A DNA stretch of 10,923 bases from positions 1-10,923 of the forward strand of contig CAZTMA010000164.1 of NCBI GenBank assembly GCA_964614645.1, given 5' to 3'. Each line of letters opens with the position of its first letter. Positions within the stretch are counted from its first letter, which is position 1. Under the pieces are notes generated by a model. That model was given only the letters and a program-made list of their open reading frames with translations, ran no database searches and was not told the origin of the DNA. Source of the stretch: MWBF01 sp964614645 (GTDB lineage Bacteria > Chloroflexota > Anaerolineae > CG2-30-64-16). Positions 1 through 6,756 of this stretch are shown piece by piece. A program made the position numbers and the translations under genes.

Positions 1-360
1 CTTCCCCCAGCCGGGCGCCGATGGCCCGGTAGATCGGCAGCGCTTCCTCGTAGCGGGCCCGCGCCGCCCCGTACTCGTCTAGCATCCGGTGCACATCGCC
101 CAGCGCCTGGATGCAGTTGGCTTCCCCCAGCCGGGCGCCGATGGCCCGGTAGATCGGCAGCGCTTCCTCGTAGCGCGCCCGCGCCGCCCCGTACTCGGCC
201 AAACTCCCGTGCACATCGCCCAGCGCCTGGATGCAGTTGGCTTCCCCCAGCCGGGCGCCGAGGGCGCGATAGATGGACAGAGCTTCCTCGTAGCGCGCCC
301 GCGCCGCCGGGTACTCGGCCAACTGAACGTGCACATCGCCCAGCCTTTGGATGCTATCTG
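1..360 (-). repeat. Tandem 120-bp repeat encoding TPR units (3 copies visible)
   Basis: Units 1-120, 121-240 and 241-360 are tandem direct repeats with a period of exactly 120 bp (40 codons). Units 1 and 2 differ at about 7 of 120 positions, 6 of them clustered around 88-100 and 208-220. Unit 3 is more diverged. The array continues to the left window edge. It is coding sequence, not a CRISPR or satellite. Confidence 0.9.
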
Positions 361-1033
361 CCGCGAGCCGCATGTCCTGGTCGGCCGGGACGTTGATGGC
401 GAGTAGCTTTTCTTTGGCAGCGAAGTTCCGGCTGTAGATCTTGTCGAGATGAGCCTCCCAGAACAGTGTCCACCCAGCCGGACGACCCGAAAGACGTCCA
501 GCATTCAGGTGTTCGCGCCCGGCGCGCGCCATGGCCTCCACCTTGTCGTAGGCGAAGTTGGGAGAGTTCTGCCAGGTCCATCCCATATCTTGAAGATCGG
601 ACGCGCCCACCTCAGGCTCGGCAATCAAGGTGTGATAGATCGTCTCCACCCGCCAGGCCGTCTCGTCCTGATCCTGCTGTGCGCAGAACTCCGCGGCGCG
701 CCGGCTCAACGCCAGGTAGCGCTCCCGGTCGTCCTGCCACAGCCGGTCCAGCAGCAGGCCGCGCGTGCGCTCGTGGACGTTGTGGCCGCGGCCGGGAAAG
801 ATCTCCACATAGGAGAGTGTGATCAGTCGGTTGTAGATCGGGCGCGCCTCCTCCGCCGGGCGGTCCAGCAGAACAGCCAGGTAGTCCAGGTCGAACCAGT
901 GGGGTATTGCCGCGGCCCACACCGCCTCGCGCACCTCCGGCTCCAGGTTGGCCAGGCTCCACTCCATGAGCACCCATTCGCGCTCTGCATCGCTCTGGGC
1001 GGCCTGCAGGCGGGCCAGGATGTCGCCGGTCAT
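1..1033 (-). CDS. Winged-helix + TPR protein, C-terminal half of a split STAND sensor (partial, runs off window)
   Basis: The reading frame is open from ATG at 1033 to the window edge, giving 344 visible residues; the C-terminus is missing. Residues about 23-115 (from SLANLEPEVREAV to the HNVHERTRGLL segment) look like the winged-helix domain that follows the NTPase module in STAND proteins. Residues about 225-344 are three 40-residue TPR units with the core LGDVH..L.EY.AARARYEEAL.IYRA.GARLGE; more probably follow outside. TPR arrays in this class usually sense a ligand or partner. The start overlaps the stop of the upstream NTPase gene (ATGA), with an AAGGA ribosome-binding site 6 nt upstream, so translation is coupled. 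The frame is secure because only it reads as TPR. The 120-bp repeat units are nearly identical in DNA. What the TPRs bind is unknown. Confidence 0.9.
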   Translation of the reverse strand, partial: MTGDILARLQAAQSDAEREWVLMEWSLANLEPEVREAVWAAAIPHWFDLDYLAVLLDRPAEEARPIYNRLITLSYVEIFPGRGHNVHERTRGLLLDRLWQDDRERYLALSRRAAEFCAQQDQDETAWRVETIYHTLIAEPEVGASDLQDMGWTWQNSPNFAYDKVEAMARAGREHLNAGRLSGRPAGWTLFWEAHLDKIYSRNFAAKEKLLAINVPADQDMRLAADSIQRLGDVHVQLAEYPAARARYEEALSIYRALGARLGEANCIQALGDVHGSLAEYGAARARYEEALPIYRAIGARLGEANCIQALGDVHRMLDEYGAARARYEEALPIYRAIGARLGE

Positions 1034-1818
1034 GGCAGGTCCTTCCGCCGCGGCAGTCCCTCGATGATCTTGATAATCTCGGCGGGTTTGCCCTGCAGGG
1101 CATGACATACACCTGCGAGCCAAATCAGGGGCGGCTCGTCAGGAATGTAGCGCCCCATCGCCTCGATCACCGGCAGCCAGTGGCGCGCCTCCGGCACGCC
1201 ATACAGGCGGTGCTCGTGGCAGCACTGGCTCCATTCGATGTTGAGCTTGTCCGGCACGGTCTGGCCGGCGATCACCACCCGCAGCGGATCGGCGGTCGCC
1301 ACGCGTGCCAGGAATGGTCCGCTGAGCCACTCCTGGATTTCAGCGGTCGCGGCCTCATAGGTGTCGAACACCACCAGGAAGGGCTCGGCCAGTTGCTGTA
1401 CGTCCTCGAACCAGGCCTCGGTCAGGGCTGCACGGCGGTAGCTGCGATCCTGCGGGTTGTCGGCATGCAGGGCCACGCTGATGTGGTTGTTGATGCCCAG
1501 CAGCCAGTTGCGGTCGATGTTGACCGACGTCGCCTGCTGCAACTATGCGACCTGGTCGGTGAACTGCGGGAGCCGCGGCCAGGAGACCGCGCGGCCCGCG
1601 CGATAGAAGATCTCCGCCATGTCTACCGTGCAGCCGCGCAGCTGGATCGACACGTGGTGCGCGGTCGGCGGAATGCCGGCCTGGCAATGGGTCAGCAGGG
1701 TGGTCTTGCCGCTGCCGCTCTCGCCCTGCAGCAGCAGGATGCGGCAGTCGCAGCCGCGCTGGGTCAGTGCGGCGAACGCCTCCCGCTCGTTTTCGAAGTC
1801 GGCTATGGGTGTGGTCAT
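1030..1818 (-). pseudogene. P-loop STAND-type NTPase interrupted by one in-frame TAG
   Basis: From ATG at 1818 the frame encodes an NTPase with a canonical Walker A, GESGSGKT, at residues 32-39. After A91 a single TAG (1543-1545, codon 92) interrupts it. The same frame then continues as LQQATSVNIDRN to the TGA at 1030, without a shift. The second part carries the Walker B-like strand FLVVFDTYE (about 147-155), a sensor-like VVIAGQ strand, and a terminal helix (HALQGKPAEII) like the G-x-P region of STAND NTPases. Read through, the product is 262 residues. A CAG-to-TAG change in VA-Q-LQQ explains the stop; sequencing error and readthrough are alternatives. The start overlaps the upstream membrane-protein stop (ATGA), and the end overlaps the winged-helix/TPR start (ATGA), so the three genes form one operon. 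Without readthrough only a 91-residue P-loop fragment (1818-1543) would be made. A restart at TTG 1542 could give the rest. Confidence 0.8.
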
Positions 1819-2138
1819 TGCTTCGGCGCCGGGGTTTTGGGATCGGGCCTGGCCTTGAGCTCTTGCCCCTCGCCCAGTTGCAGGTTGTCCTGGACGGCTG
1901 CATGGGTCCGGCCCACGTCGATCTTGTTCTTCCGGCCGATCTGCCTGTTGCCGGTGATGACCGTGCCGGGCCTGCCCGCCGGAGGTGTGGTCGATGCCGG
2001 CTCGCGCGTGGTCAGGTCTGCCTCCACGCCTTCCCGGCCAGCCTTGATGAAGAACCGGCTGAGCTGCTTGCGGAAGAGCACCAGTACGACGATGACGGCC
2101 ACCGCGATGATGAGAACGATCAAGACAGGGTCGCTCAT
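1815..2138 (-). CDS. Small single-pass membrane protein with polar Gly/Asn-rich tail
   Basis: This 107-aa protein has one strong hydrophobic helix at residues 4-22 (PVLIVLIIAVAVIVVLVLF), a basic segment (RKQLSRFFIK), and a polar tail. The positive residues after the helix suggest that the tail is cytoplasmic. The tail holds two similar segments, GNRQIGRKNKI (63-73) and DNLQLGEGQEL (84-94), exactly 21 residues apart, then a Pro/Lys-rich end. The start is supported by GGAAGG 6 nt upstream of the ATG. Its TGA overlaps the ATG of the NTPase gene, so it is the first gene of the minus-strand operon. It may anchor or recruit the NTPase/TPR proteins to the membrane; that role is inferred from context only. 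I do not recognise a named family. Confidence 0.8.
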   Translation of the reverse strand: MSDPVLIVLIIAVAVIVVLVLFRKQLSRFFIKAGREGVEADLTTREPASTTPPAGRPGTVITGNRQIGRKNKIDVGRTHAAVQDNLQLGEGQELKARPDPKTPAPKQ

Positions 2139-2222
2139 AGCTCACCTTCCTGGCCCACAAGGGGGAATGAACTGCCTGGGGATTTATCGCTATAGGATGC
2201 ACAAATTATCGGGATCAGTGCC

Positions 2223-2251
2223 ATTGTACGCCCATGAACCCACCGGCGCAA
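2223..2251 (-). promoter_or_regulatory. Weak sigma70-like promoter candidate for the minus-strand operon
   Basis: On the minus strand TTGCGC (2251-2246) is followed by a 17-nt spacer and TACAAT (2228-2223). The -10 matches 5 of 6 consensus bases but the -35 only 3 of 6. It would give a leader of roughly 80 nt before the ATG at 2138. This is suggestive only. Confidence 0.3.
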
Positions 2252-2262
2252 ATCATCCGCGT

Positions 2263-2293
2263 GTCGGCCCCTACGTCTGCATCCGGCGGCGCG
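2263..2293 (+). repeat. Partial copy of the dispersed GC-rich repeat
   Basis: This stretch (GTCGGCCCCTACGTC then TGCATCCGGCGGCGCG) matches 7261-7291 at about 28 of 31 positions. Its first half also recurs at 7442 and 10907. Only the right half of the palindromic unit is present here, so it looks like a decayed or truncated copy. Confidence 0.7.
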
Positions 2294-2331
2294 GCACCGA
2301 TCGGCGTCACCCTGACCACAAAAACTGCTAT

Positions 2332-2361
2332 TTGACAGAGTGTTGGGTGTGGGCCTAAAAT
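2332..2361 (+). promoter_or_regulatory. Sigma70-type promoter of the caspase operon
   Basis: A perfect TTGACA -35 (2332-2337), an 18-nt spacer and a TAAAAT -10 (2356-2361, 5 of 6 bases) lie in an AT-rich patch. The predicted start site is near 2368, giving a leader of about 140 nt before the GTG at 2510. The same TAAAAT -10 is used by the candidate promoter at 7475-7503. Confidence 0.65.
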
Positions 2362-2509
2362 AATGACAGCAACTCCTCATTCAGCGTATTGGCTCTTGCT
2401 CACCTGTCGTTAGTCGCAAACATAACAACTGCTGTACGGACCCGTCGCCATCGCCTCGGTTGGAAGGTGCAAGTTTTCCCTGCCTAACAGCAGAAGGAGT
2501 AGGTTCAGC

Positions 2510-3529
2510 GTGACGGATGCCTTTGTTCACGGGTACGCGCTCCTGGTTGGCGTAGGATTGTCGGTCTGTTCATCCTGGTCGCTGCCTGTCACCGTCAAAG
2601 ATGCCCAGGCGCTGCGGGCAGTTCTGACTCACCCTGATCTGTGTGGTTATCCGGATGACGACCAGCACGTTCGCTTGCTCCATGATGCCGGGGCGACGAA
2701 GGACGCCATCCTGGAGGGCCTGAGATGGCTTAGGGACCAAGCCACCGCCGATGCAGCAGCCACGGTCGTTGTCTTCTTTTCGGGCCATGGTTGGCTGAAT
2801 CAGTCCAGCGGCGAGTATTACCTGATCCCGCATGATGTCGACCCATCCGACGTCTCCGGATCCGCGCTCCCCGCGACGACCTTCATACCGGCTCTGCGGG
2901 CTATTCGCGCCAGGCGGCTTCTCGTCTTTATCGACAGTTGCCATGCCGAAGGTATGGCGACCGCCAAGTCTCCCTCCGTCCCGGGCGGGCCGTCCGGCTA
3001 CTCCCCGGCGGCCGCGCCCAAGGCCCTGACAGATGCGCTCATACAGGGCGAAGGCCGCGCCGTCTTTACCTCATCCCGCGGGAACCAGCTTTCCTGGGTG
3101 CGCGCAGATGGTGCGATGAGTATCTATACCTATCATCTGATTGAGGCGCTGACCGGGGCCAGCAACCGGCCGGGCGACGTGACGGTGAATGTGTCGGACC
3201 TGATGAACTACCTGGCAAAGACGGTCCCTCAGAGCGTTGCTGAGTTGTGCCCCTCATTGCCTCCGGCTGCCCGCGCCAAGTGTGAGCTGGGCCAGGTTCC
3301 TTTTTTCGATTGCGCCGCCGAGGATTTTCCTGTCGCTTTGCTGCAGGGCGGTAAGGGCCTGCCGCCGGGCGGATGGCTGCCTGGCCAGCATGCCCCGGGC
3401 AGTTTCATGCGCCCATCGATGACGTTCAACGTGGACCAACGCCGGGGCGGCGTCTATTTCGACGGCCAGACCCGCGTCGAGATCCACGGCGACGTGGTAG
3501 GTCGAAGCCAGAAAAAGCAGCACCGCTGA
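2510..3529 (+). CDS. Caspase-like (C14/metacaspase-type) cysteine protease
   Basis: This 339-aa protein has the caspase fold signature. After an N-terminal strand (YALLVGVG) comes the catalytic His in VVFFSGHGW (His93), then the catalytic Cys in VFIDSCHAEG (Cys144). The p10-like half follows, with AVFTSSRGNQLSW (185-196) and SIYTYHLIEAL (204-213). A Pro/Ser/Ala-rich loop (about 150-170) after the Cys sits where caspases are often processed. The last 30 residues carry GGVYFDG and IHGDVVGRSQK, a motif repeated near the N-terminus of the next gene. Such proteases cleave after Arg/Lys or Asp depending on subfamily, and I cannot assign specificity. The GTG start is chosen because AGAAGGAG lies about 10 nt upstream and the fold begins right after it. 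The gene is first in a four-gene operon, with 59 nt to the next. I infer that it is the effector protease of a conflict or cell-death system. Confidence 0.92.
   Translation: MTDAFVHGYALLVGVGLSVCSSWSLPVTVKDAQALRAVLTHPDLCGYPDDDQHVRLLHDAGATKDAILEGLRWLRDQATADAAATVVVFFSGHGWLNQSSGEYYLIPHDVDPSDVSGSALPATTFIPALRAIRARRLLVFIDSCHAEGMATAKSPSVPGGPSGYSPAAAPKALTDALIQGEGRAVFTSSRGNQLSWVRADGAMSIYTYHLIEALTGASNRPGDVTVNVSDLMNYLAKTVPQSVAELCPSLPPAARAKCELGQVPFFDCAAEDFPVALLQGGKGLPPGGWLPGQHAPGSFMRPSMTFNVDQRRGGVYFDGQTRVEIHGDVVGRSQKKQHR
3438..3519 (+). other. Caspase C-terminal Gly-rich docking-type motif
   Basis: Codons for caspase residues about 311-336 encode R-x-GGVYFDG, four linker residues, then V-E-IHGDVVGRSQK. 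The same pattern without a 2-residue insertion occurs in the next protein (residues 68-91). Alternating hydrophobic and polar residues broken by Gly suggest a beta-hairpin or a short amyloid-like or solenoid strand pair. It lies outside the catalytic domain at the extreme C-terminus, as expected of a homotypic adaptor. Confidence 0.6.
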
Positions 3530-3588
3530 TCCAACGAGCCGTTCAGGCACACTGCTCAAAGAGCGCCACCAGACAGGGAGTTGCCCGC

Positions 3589-5778
3589 ATGAACGATGAA
3601 ACAGTTGTGGATGTGCCGCGAAAGGGCGATGACACCCCCGTGTCCACTGCAAGTACCGACGCAACGGACAAGGCCCGCCCACCCATCACCGAGGAACAAC
3701 TCCTCAAGTACATCGGCGACGAGGACACGGCACGCGGTATCACTGAGCTTCTGCAGAACCACCGGCTGGCCTCGGTCTACATCGATGCGCGCAGCGGGGG
3801 TGTTTTCTTCGGGGGTGAAGCGCACATCTCGGGCGATGTCGTCGGGCGAAGGCAATCCAAATGGTCGACGGACAGGGTAGAGCGGTCCACCGATGTTGCG
3901 GCCGGCCAGGTTTGGCCCGAGGATGTGAACAAAACTCGCAGCGTCTACGTCAAGCCGGCCCTCTACGAACAAGCGCTGCGAGTCCTGACGGACAAGCGCC
4001 TGCTGATCCTCTGGGGCCAGGCACATTGGGGCAAGTGGACCACAGCCCTCCATCTGCTCTCTTCTCTATCGTGCACGAACCTGCTCGAAATCAGTCCCGA
4101 GACATCGCTGAAAAGCTTGTTGTCGTTTGAGTATACGGCCGGGCACGGATATATCATCGACACGGCATCCCCGGATATCGCCGAAGGCCTGAACGTCCAG
4201 GCGGTCCACCGGCTCAGCAGTGCCCTGAATGAGAGCAAGAGTTACCTGGTTATCACCGTGGACAGCCGCGTGACCCTCCCGAAGGCATCTCTTGGCGAGA
4301 ATCTGCTGACGTGGAATGTCCTGCCGGATGCGACACAATCGCTCAGCAGGCATCTGTCCTGGTACTTGAGCACTCCCGCCGAGCACGCTGCGGCTCTGCG
4401 TTTCGCCCAGGAAGACGATGTGCGCCAGATTCTGGCCGGGCATCTGCTTCCGGGAGACGTCGATCGCCTGGCGGAGTTGCTCGCCAGCGTGACCTCCGGC
4501 AAACTCGATATCGCTGCCGCCCTGGCGCGCTTCGAGTCTCGCACCTTGGCGCAGGTAGAAGCCTGGTTTGAGGAGCACGCGGACCCGGAGAGCCGGGCCT
4601 TCATGATCTCGCTTGCCGTGCTCAGTGGGGCCCGGTACCAATCAGTGGTGGCTGCGGCCGAGAGCTTCGTGGATTACATCGCACCCGCATCTGAGGGGAA
4701 AGAGCCGGCCAGGTCGCAGTCCTTTTTTGGCTCCCGAACCCAACGGATCAGCAATGCATGCGCACATCTGGTCCAGGGCTACGAAGACACCGAATTCGGG
4801 CGCAGCCCCGTCGAGCTCCTTTTGCTCGACAATCCCACTTTCCAGCCTGCCGTTCTCTACCACGTCTGGCATGAATACGACCGGCTGCGTGGGGTGCTGG
4901 CGCAGTGGCTGAGCGCGCTTGGCTCCTATCCGAGCTCAGACGTCCGGAGCCGGGCAGCCGCCGCGACCGGGGAACTGAGCAAATACGACTTCAACTTCAT
5001 CAAGCAAGAGGTCATGCTGCCCTGGGCCAATCACGCTGATGTGCGCGTGCGCGCGGCCGCAGCTTTTGCCCTCGGCATTCCGGCCTGGGAGGGCCAGTTC
5101 GCGCCTCAGGTCCTGGGCCTGCTCCACCATTGGAGTTCGCTTGCCGGGAACTGGAGACTCAACTGGACGGCCGTTGCCGCCTATGGTGGATTGGTCGGCA
5201 TGCGCTTTCCCGATGCTGCACTGCGTGACTTGCTGCTCATCGCGCGCAGCGAAGACCTGCGCCTTTTTGCCCCGCTCAACTACAGCATAGCCAACTTGTT
5301 CCAGGCAGGAGAGCTGGATCCAGCCATGTACCCGAGAGTGCTGGACGCCTTGCTGGGGTGGACCGCTGACCAGGAATCGAAGATTGTCGTCCTGACCGGT
5401 TTGCTCCTCTTTCTCAATATCGTCTCAACAGCGAGATGCCGGGCAGACCCGGATGCTGACAGGTGGCCGACCATATTGTGGCTGGCTCAGAAGGATGAGG
5501 GCTGCCGGCGCCCGATCGTTGCTCTGTTCAGGAAATCGCTCAACACGAAGACGACGCGCCAGCCCGCCCTGCAGTCGCTGAAGAGTTTGCTGCAGATCGT
5601 GGACGATGACATGCGCTTGTACCCGGGCGCCGAAGCGATTATCAATGACTTGGTCCGGGACGGCGCCGAGCGTGAGCGCGAGCGCATTCACTTTTATCTG
5701 CAACAGTGGGCCGCGGATGTCGGCGGCGGACTCAGATCGGCCGAGTCACTGCTCAACTCGGCGTCGCATACTCTCTGA
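3589..5778 (+). CDS. Degenerate STAND-like NTPase with HEAT-like C-terminal repeats
   Basis: The product is 729 aa. Residues 1-33 are polar and probably disordered; 34-66 look like a short helical pair; 68-91 carry the GGVFFGG/ISGDVVGRRQSK motif shared with the caspase C-terminus. Residues about 118-330 resemble a STAND-type P-loop module: a strand plus loop LLILWGQAHWGKWTT (138-152), a Walker B-like HGYIIDTASPD (186-196) and a sensor-like SYLVITVDSR (218-227). In the loop the Ser/Thr after the P-loop Lys149 is replaced by Trp150, so hydrolysis is doubtful. Residues about 435-545 have HEAT-like helical repeats (DVRSRAAAATGEL, DVRVRAAAAFALG); the rest is helical. ATG 3589 is chosen for its upstream CAGGGAG; the open frame further upstream overlaps the caspase gene. 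I infer a sensor or scaffold that recruits the caspase. It resembles NTPase-like conflict proteins common in actinobacteria and Chloroflexota, recalled rather than searched. Confidence 0.85.
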   Translation: MNDETVVDVPRKGDDTPVSTASTDATDKARPPITEEQLLKYIGDEDTARGITELLQNHRLASVYIDARSGGVFFGGEAHISGDVVGRRQSKWSTDRVERSTDVAAGQVWPEDVNKTRSVYVKPALYEQALRVLTDKRLLILWGQAHWGKWTTALHLLSSLSCTNLLEISPETSLKSLLSFEYTAGHGYIIDTASPDIAEGLNVQAVHRLSSALNESKSYLVITVDSRVTLPKASLGENLLTWNVLPDATQSLSRHLSWYLSTPAEHAAALRFAQEDDVRQILAGHLLPGDVDRLAELLASVTSGKLDIAAALARFESRTLAQVEAWFEEHADPESRAFMISLAVLSGARYQSVVAAAESFVDYIAPASEGKEPARSQSFFGSRTQRISNACAHLVQGYEDTEFGRSPVELLLLDNPTFQPAVLYHVWHEYDRLRGVLAQWLSALGSYPSSDVRSRAAAATGELSKYDFNFIKQEVMLPWANHADVRVRAAAAFALGIPAWEGQFAPQVLGLLHHWSSLAGNWRLNWTAVAAYGGLVGMRFPDAALRDLLLIARSEDLRLFAPLNYSIANLFQAGELDPAMYPRVLDALLGWTADQESKIVVLTGLLLFLNIVSTARCRADPDADRWPTILWLAQKDEGCRRPIVALFRKSLNTKTTRQPALQSLKSLLQIVDDDMRLYPGAEAIINDLVRDGAERERERIHFYLQQWAADVGGGLRSAESLLNSASHTL
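3790..3861 (+). other. N-terminal Gly-rich motif of the STAND-like protein matching the caspase C-terminus
   Basis: Residues about 68-91 read R-S-GGVFFGG, four residues, ISGDVVGRRQSK. Aligned to the caspase C-terminus with one 2-residue gap, most positions are identical or conservative. The codons differ at many synonymous sites (for example GGTGTTTTC against GGCGTCTAT). The match therefore looks kept at protein level rather than made by a recent DNA duplication. Confidence 0.6.
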
Positions 5779-5794
5779 AACAGGAGGTCATTGC

Positions 5795-6751
5795 ATGGCA
5801 GACTCAGCAGGTCCGATCATCAGGAAAGAAGCCATTACCCTGCATCTGTTTCGTCCTCGTCCTGCTCCCGAGCCGGGCGTCGCGCTGGTGCTCTTCCGCG
5901 AAGGGCACCCGATGGTCACGCTCTGGCCGGGCAGCCGCCTCACCTCTGGCGAAGCGAGATGGGGCAACTACAAGACTGCCTACCATGTGGACATCAGCGA
6001 ACATTCGTTTAAGCTCGTCTGTGCGCTGCCCTGTCAGGGGGATGCCTTCGAGTTCAGGACGGAGGCTGATGTTGCATACCAGGTCAGCGATCCCGTTCGG
6101 ATTGTTGAGCGCAATATCACGGATGCCCGCGCAGTGCTGGAGCCGCTGATTCTGGCGACCATGCGGAAGGTGAGTCGCGAATACATGGTGGAACAGAGCG
6201 CCGCGGCCGAGAAAGCGCTGGCCGAGCGCGTCCGGGCGGAGAGCCAGAAATACGACACAGGCCTCAAACTCATTCGCTTTGTCGTCAAGTTAAGCCTGGA
6301 AGATGAGGCGCGCAACCACATACGACAACTGAAACAGATTGAGCGCAGCAAGACCCTCGAGAGGGAACAAGCTGTTTTGGATAAGCAGCGAGACACGATC
6401 GACATGGAACGCAAGCAGATGCGCATGGACTTCTACTCGCCGATGATCCGGGAAGGCCAATGGCAACTGCTGGCCCTGCAACTCGCTAACCATCCTGAAG
6501 ACGTCGCATCTGTGGCGCAGTTGATCAGCCAGCAGCGCCAGCTCGAGCGCGACAACCAGCTGAGGGCCCTGAAGATCATGCTGGACGAGGATGCCCTGGA
6601 AGGCTTCCAGATGGAGGCAGCCAGCCGGCGGATACTGGAGCGGTTCGTGGAGAATTTCGGCCCGGACGTCGAACCGAAATCACTGAACGCTCCGGAGCGA
6701 CCGAAAAGCCTCGAAGCAAAGCGCCCTTCACCAGCGAGCAATCAGGAGTAG
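5795..6751 (+). CDS. SPFH/band-7-like coiled-coil protein
   Basis: This 318-aa protein starts at ATG 5795, 16 nt after the previous stop, with a strong AGGAGG ribosome-binding site. Residues about 15-180 follow the SPFH/band-7 pattern. A beta-rich part (GVALVLFREGHPMVTLWPGS) leads to the element FEFRTEADVAYQVSDPVRIV (86-105), then helices with AAAEKALAERV and a terminal strand LIRFVVKLSLED (159-170). A charged coiled coil (about 170-215) and a helical tail follow; the last 30 residues are Pro/Lys-rich and disordered. SPFH proteins form ring or cage assemblies on membranes and often hold proteases or other partners. Unlike most members, it has no N-terminal membrane helix. The next gene encodes a small membrane protein that could supply the anchor, and the operon context ties it to the caspase. 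The family call is by pattern, with moderate certainty. Confidence 0.75.
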   Translation: MADSAGPIIRKEAITLHLFRPRPAPEPGVALVLFREGHPMVTLWPGSRLTSGEARWGNYKTAYHVDISEHSFKLVCALPCQGDAFEFRTEADVAYQVSDPVRIVERNITDARAVLEPLILATMRKVSREYMVEQSAAAEKALAERVRAESQKYDTGLKLIRFVVKLSLEDEARNHIRQLKQIERSKTLEREQAVLDKQRDTIDMERKQMRMDFYSPMIREGQWQLLALQLANHPEDVASVAQLISQQRQLERDNQLRALKIMLDEDALEGFQMEAASRRILERFVENFGPDVEPKSLNAPERPKSLEAKRPSPASNQE

Positions 6752-6756
6752 CAGGG

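Larger units (their letters stand above)
2139..2509. other. Divergent intergenic region
   Basis: These 371 bp separate the minus-strand NTPase operon from the plus-strand caspase operon and hold the control regions of both. Visible content is a strong plus-strand promoter (2332-2361), a weak minus-strand promoter candidate (2223-2251), a partial dispersed repeat (2263-2293), and a leader of about 140 nt before the caspase start. The AT-rich patches around 2320-2365 and 2190-2215 stand out from the GC-rich surroundings. I see no convincing small gene. Confidence 0.7.

Noticed and set aside
1..360. CRISPR array or satellite DNA
   Set aside because: The 120-bp period is 40 codons of a TPR, with no separate spacers.
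79..504. Minus-strand open frame over the 120-bp repeats in a different frame
   Set aside because: It reads as Ser/Arg/Trp-rich nonsense, while the neighbouring frame reads as canonical TPRs continuing from the coupled ATG at 1033.
1102..2358. Long plus-strand open frame of 418 codons opposite the NTPase operon
   Set aside because: It is antisense to the membrane protein and the NTPase, whose P-loop, Walker B and coupled starts are clear; its own translation is Arg/Gly/Leu-rich with no domain and no ribosome-binding site.
2135..2380. 81-codon minus-strand open frame in the divergent region
   Set aside because: Cys/Arg-rich with no homology pattern; it covers both promoter candidates and the repeat, so it is unlikely to be a gene.
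3373..3588. Upstream extension of the STAND-like protein into the caspase gene
   Set aside because: That part is out of frame with the caspase coding sequence it overlaps, and the ATG at 3589 has a proper ribosome-binding site.
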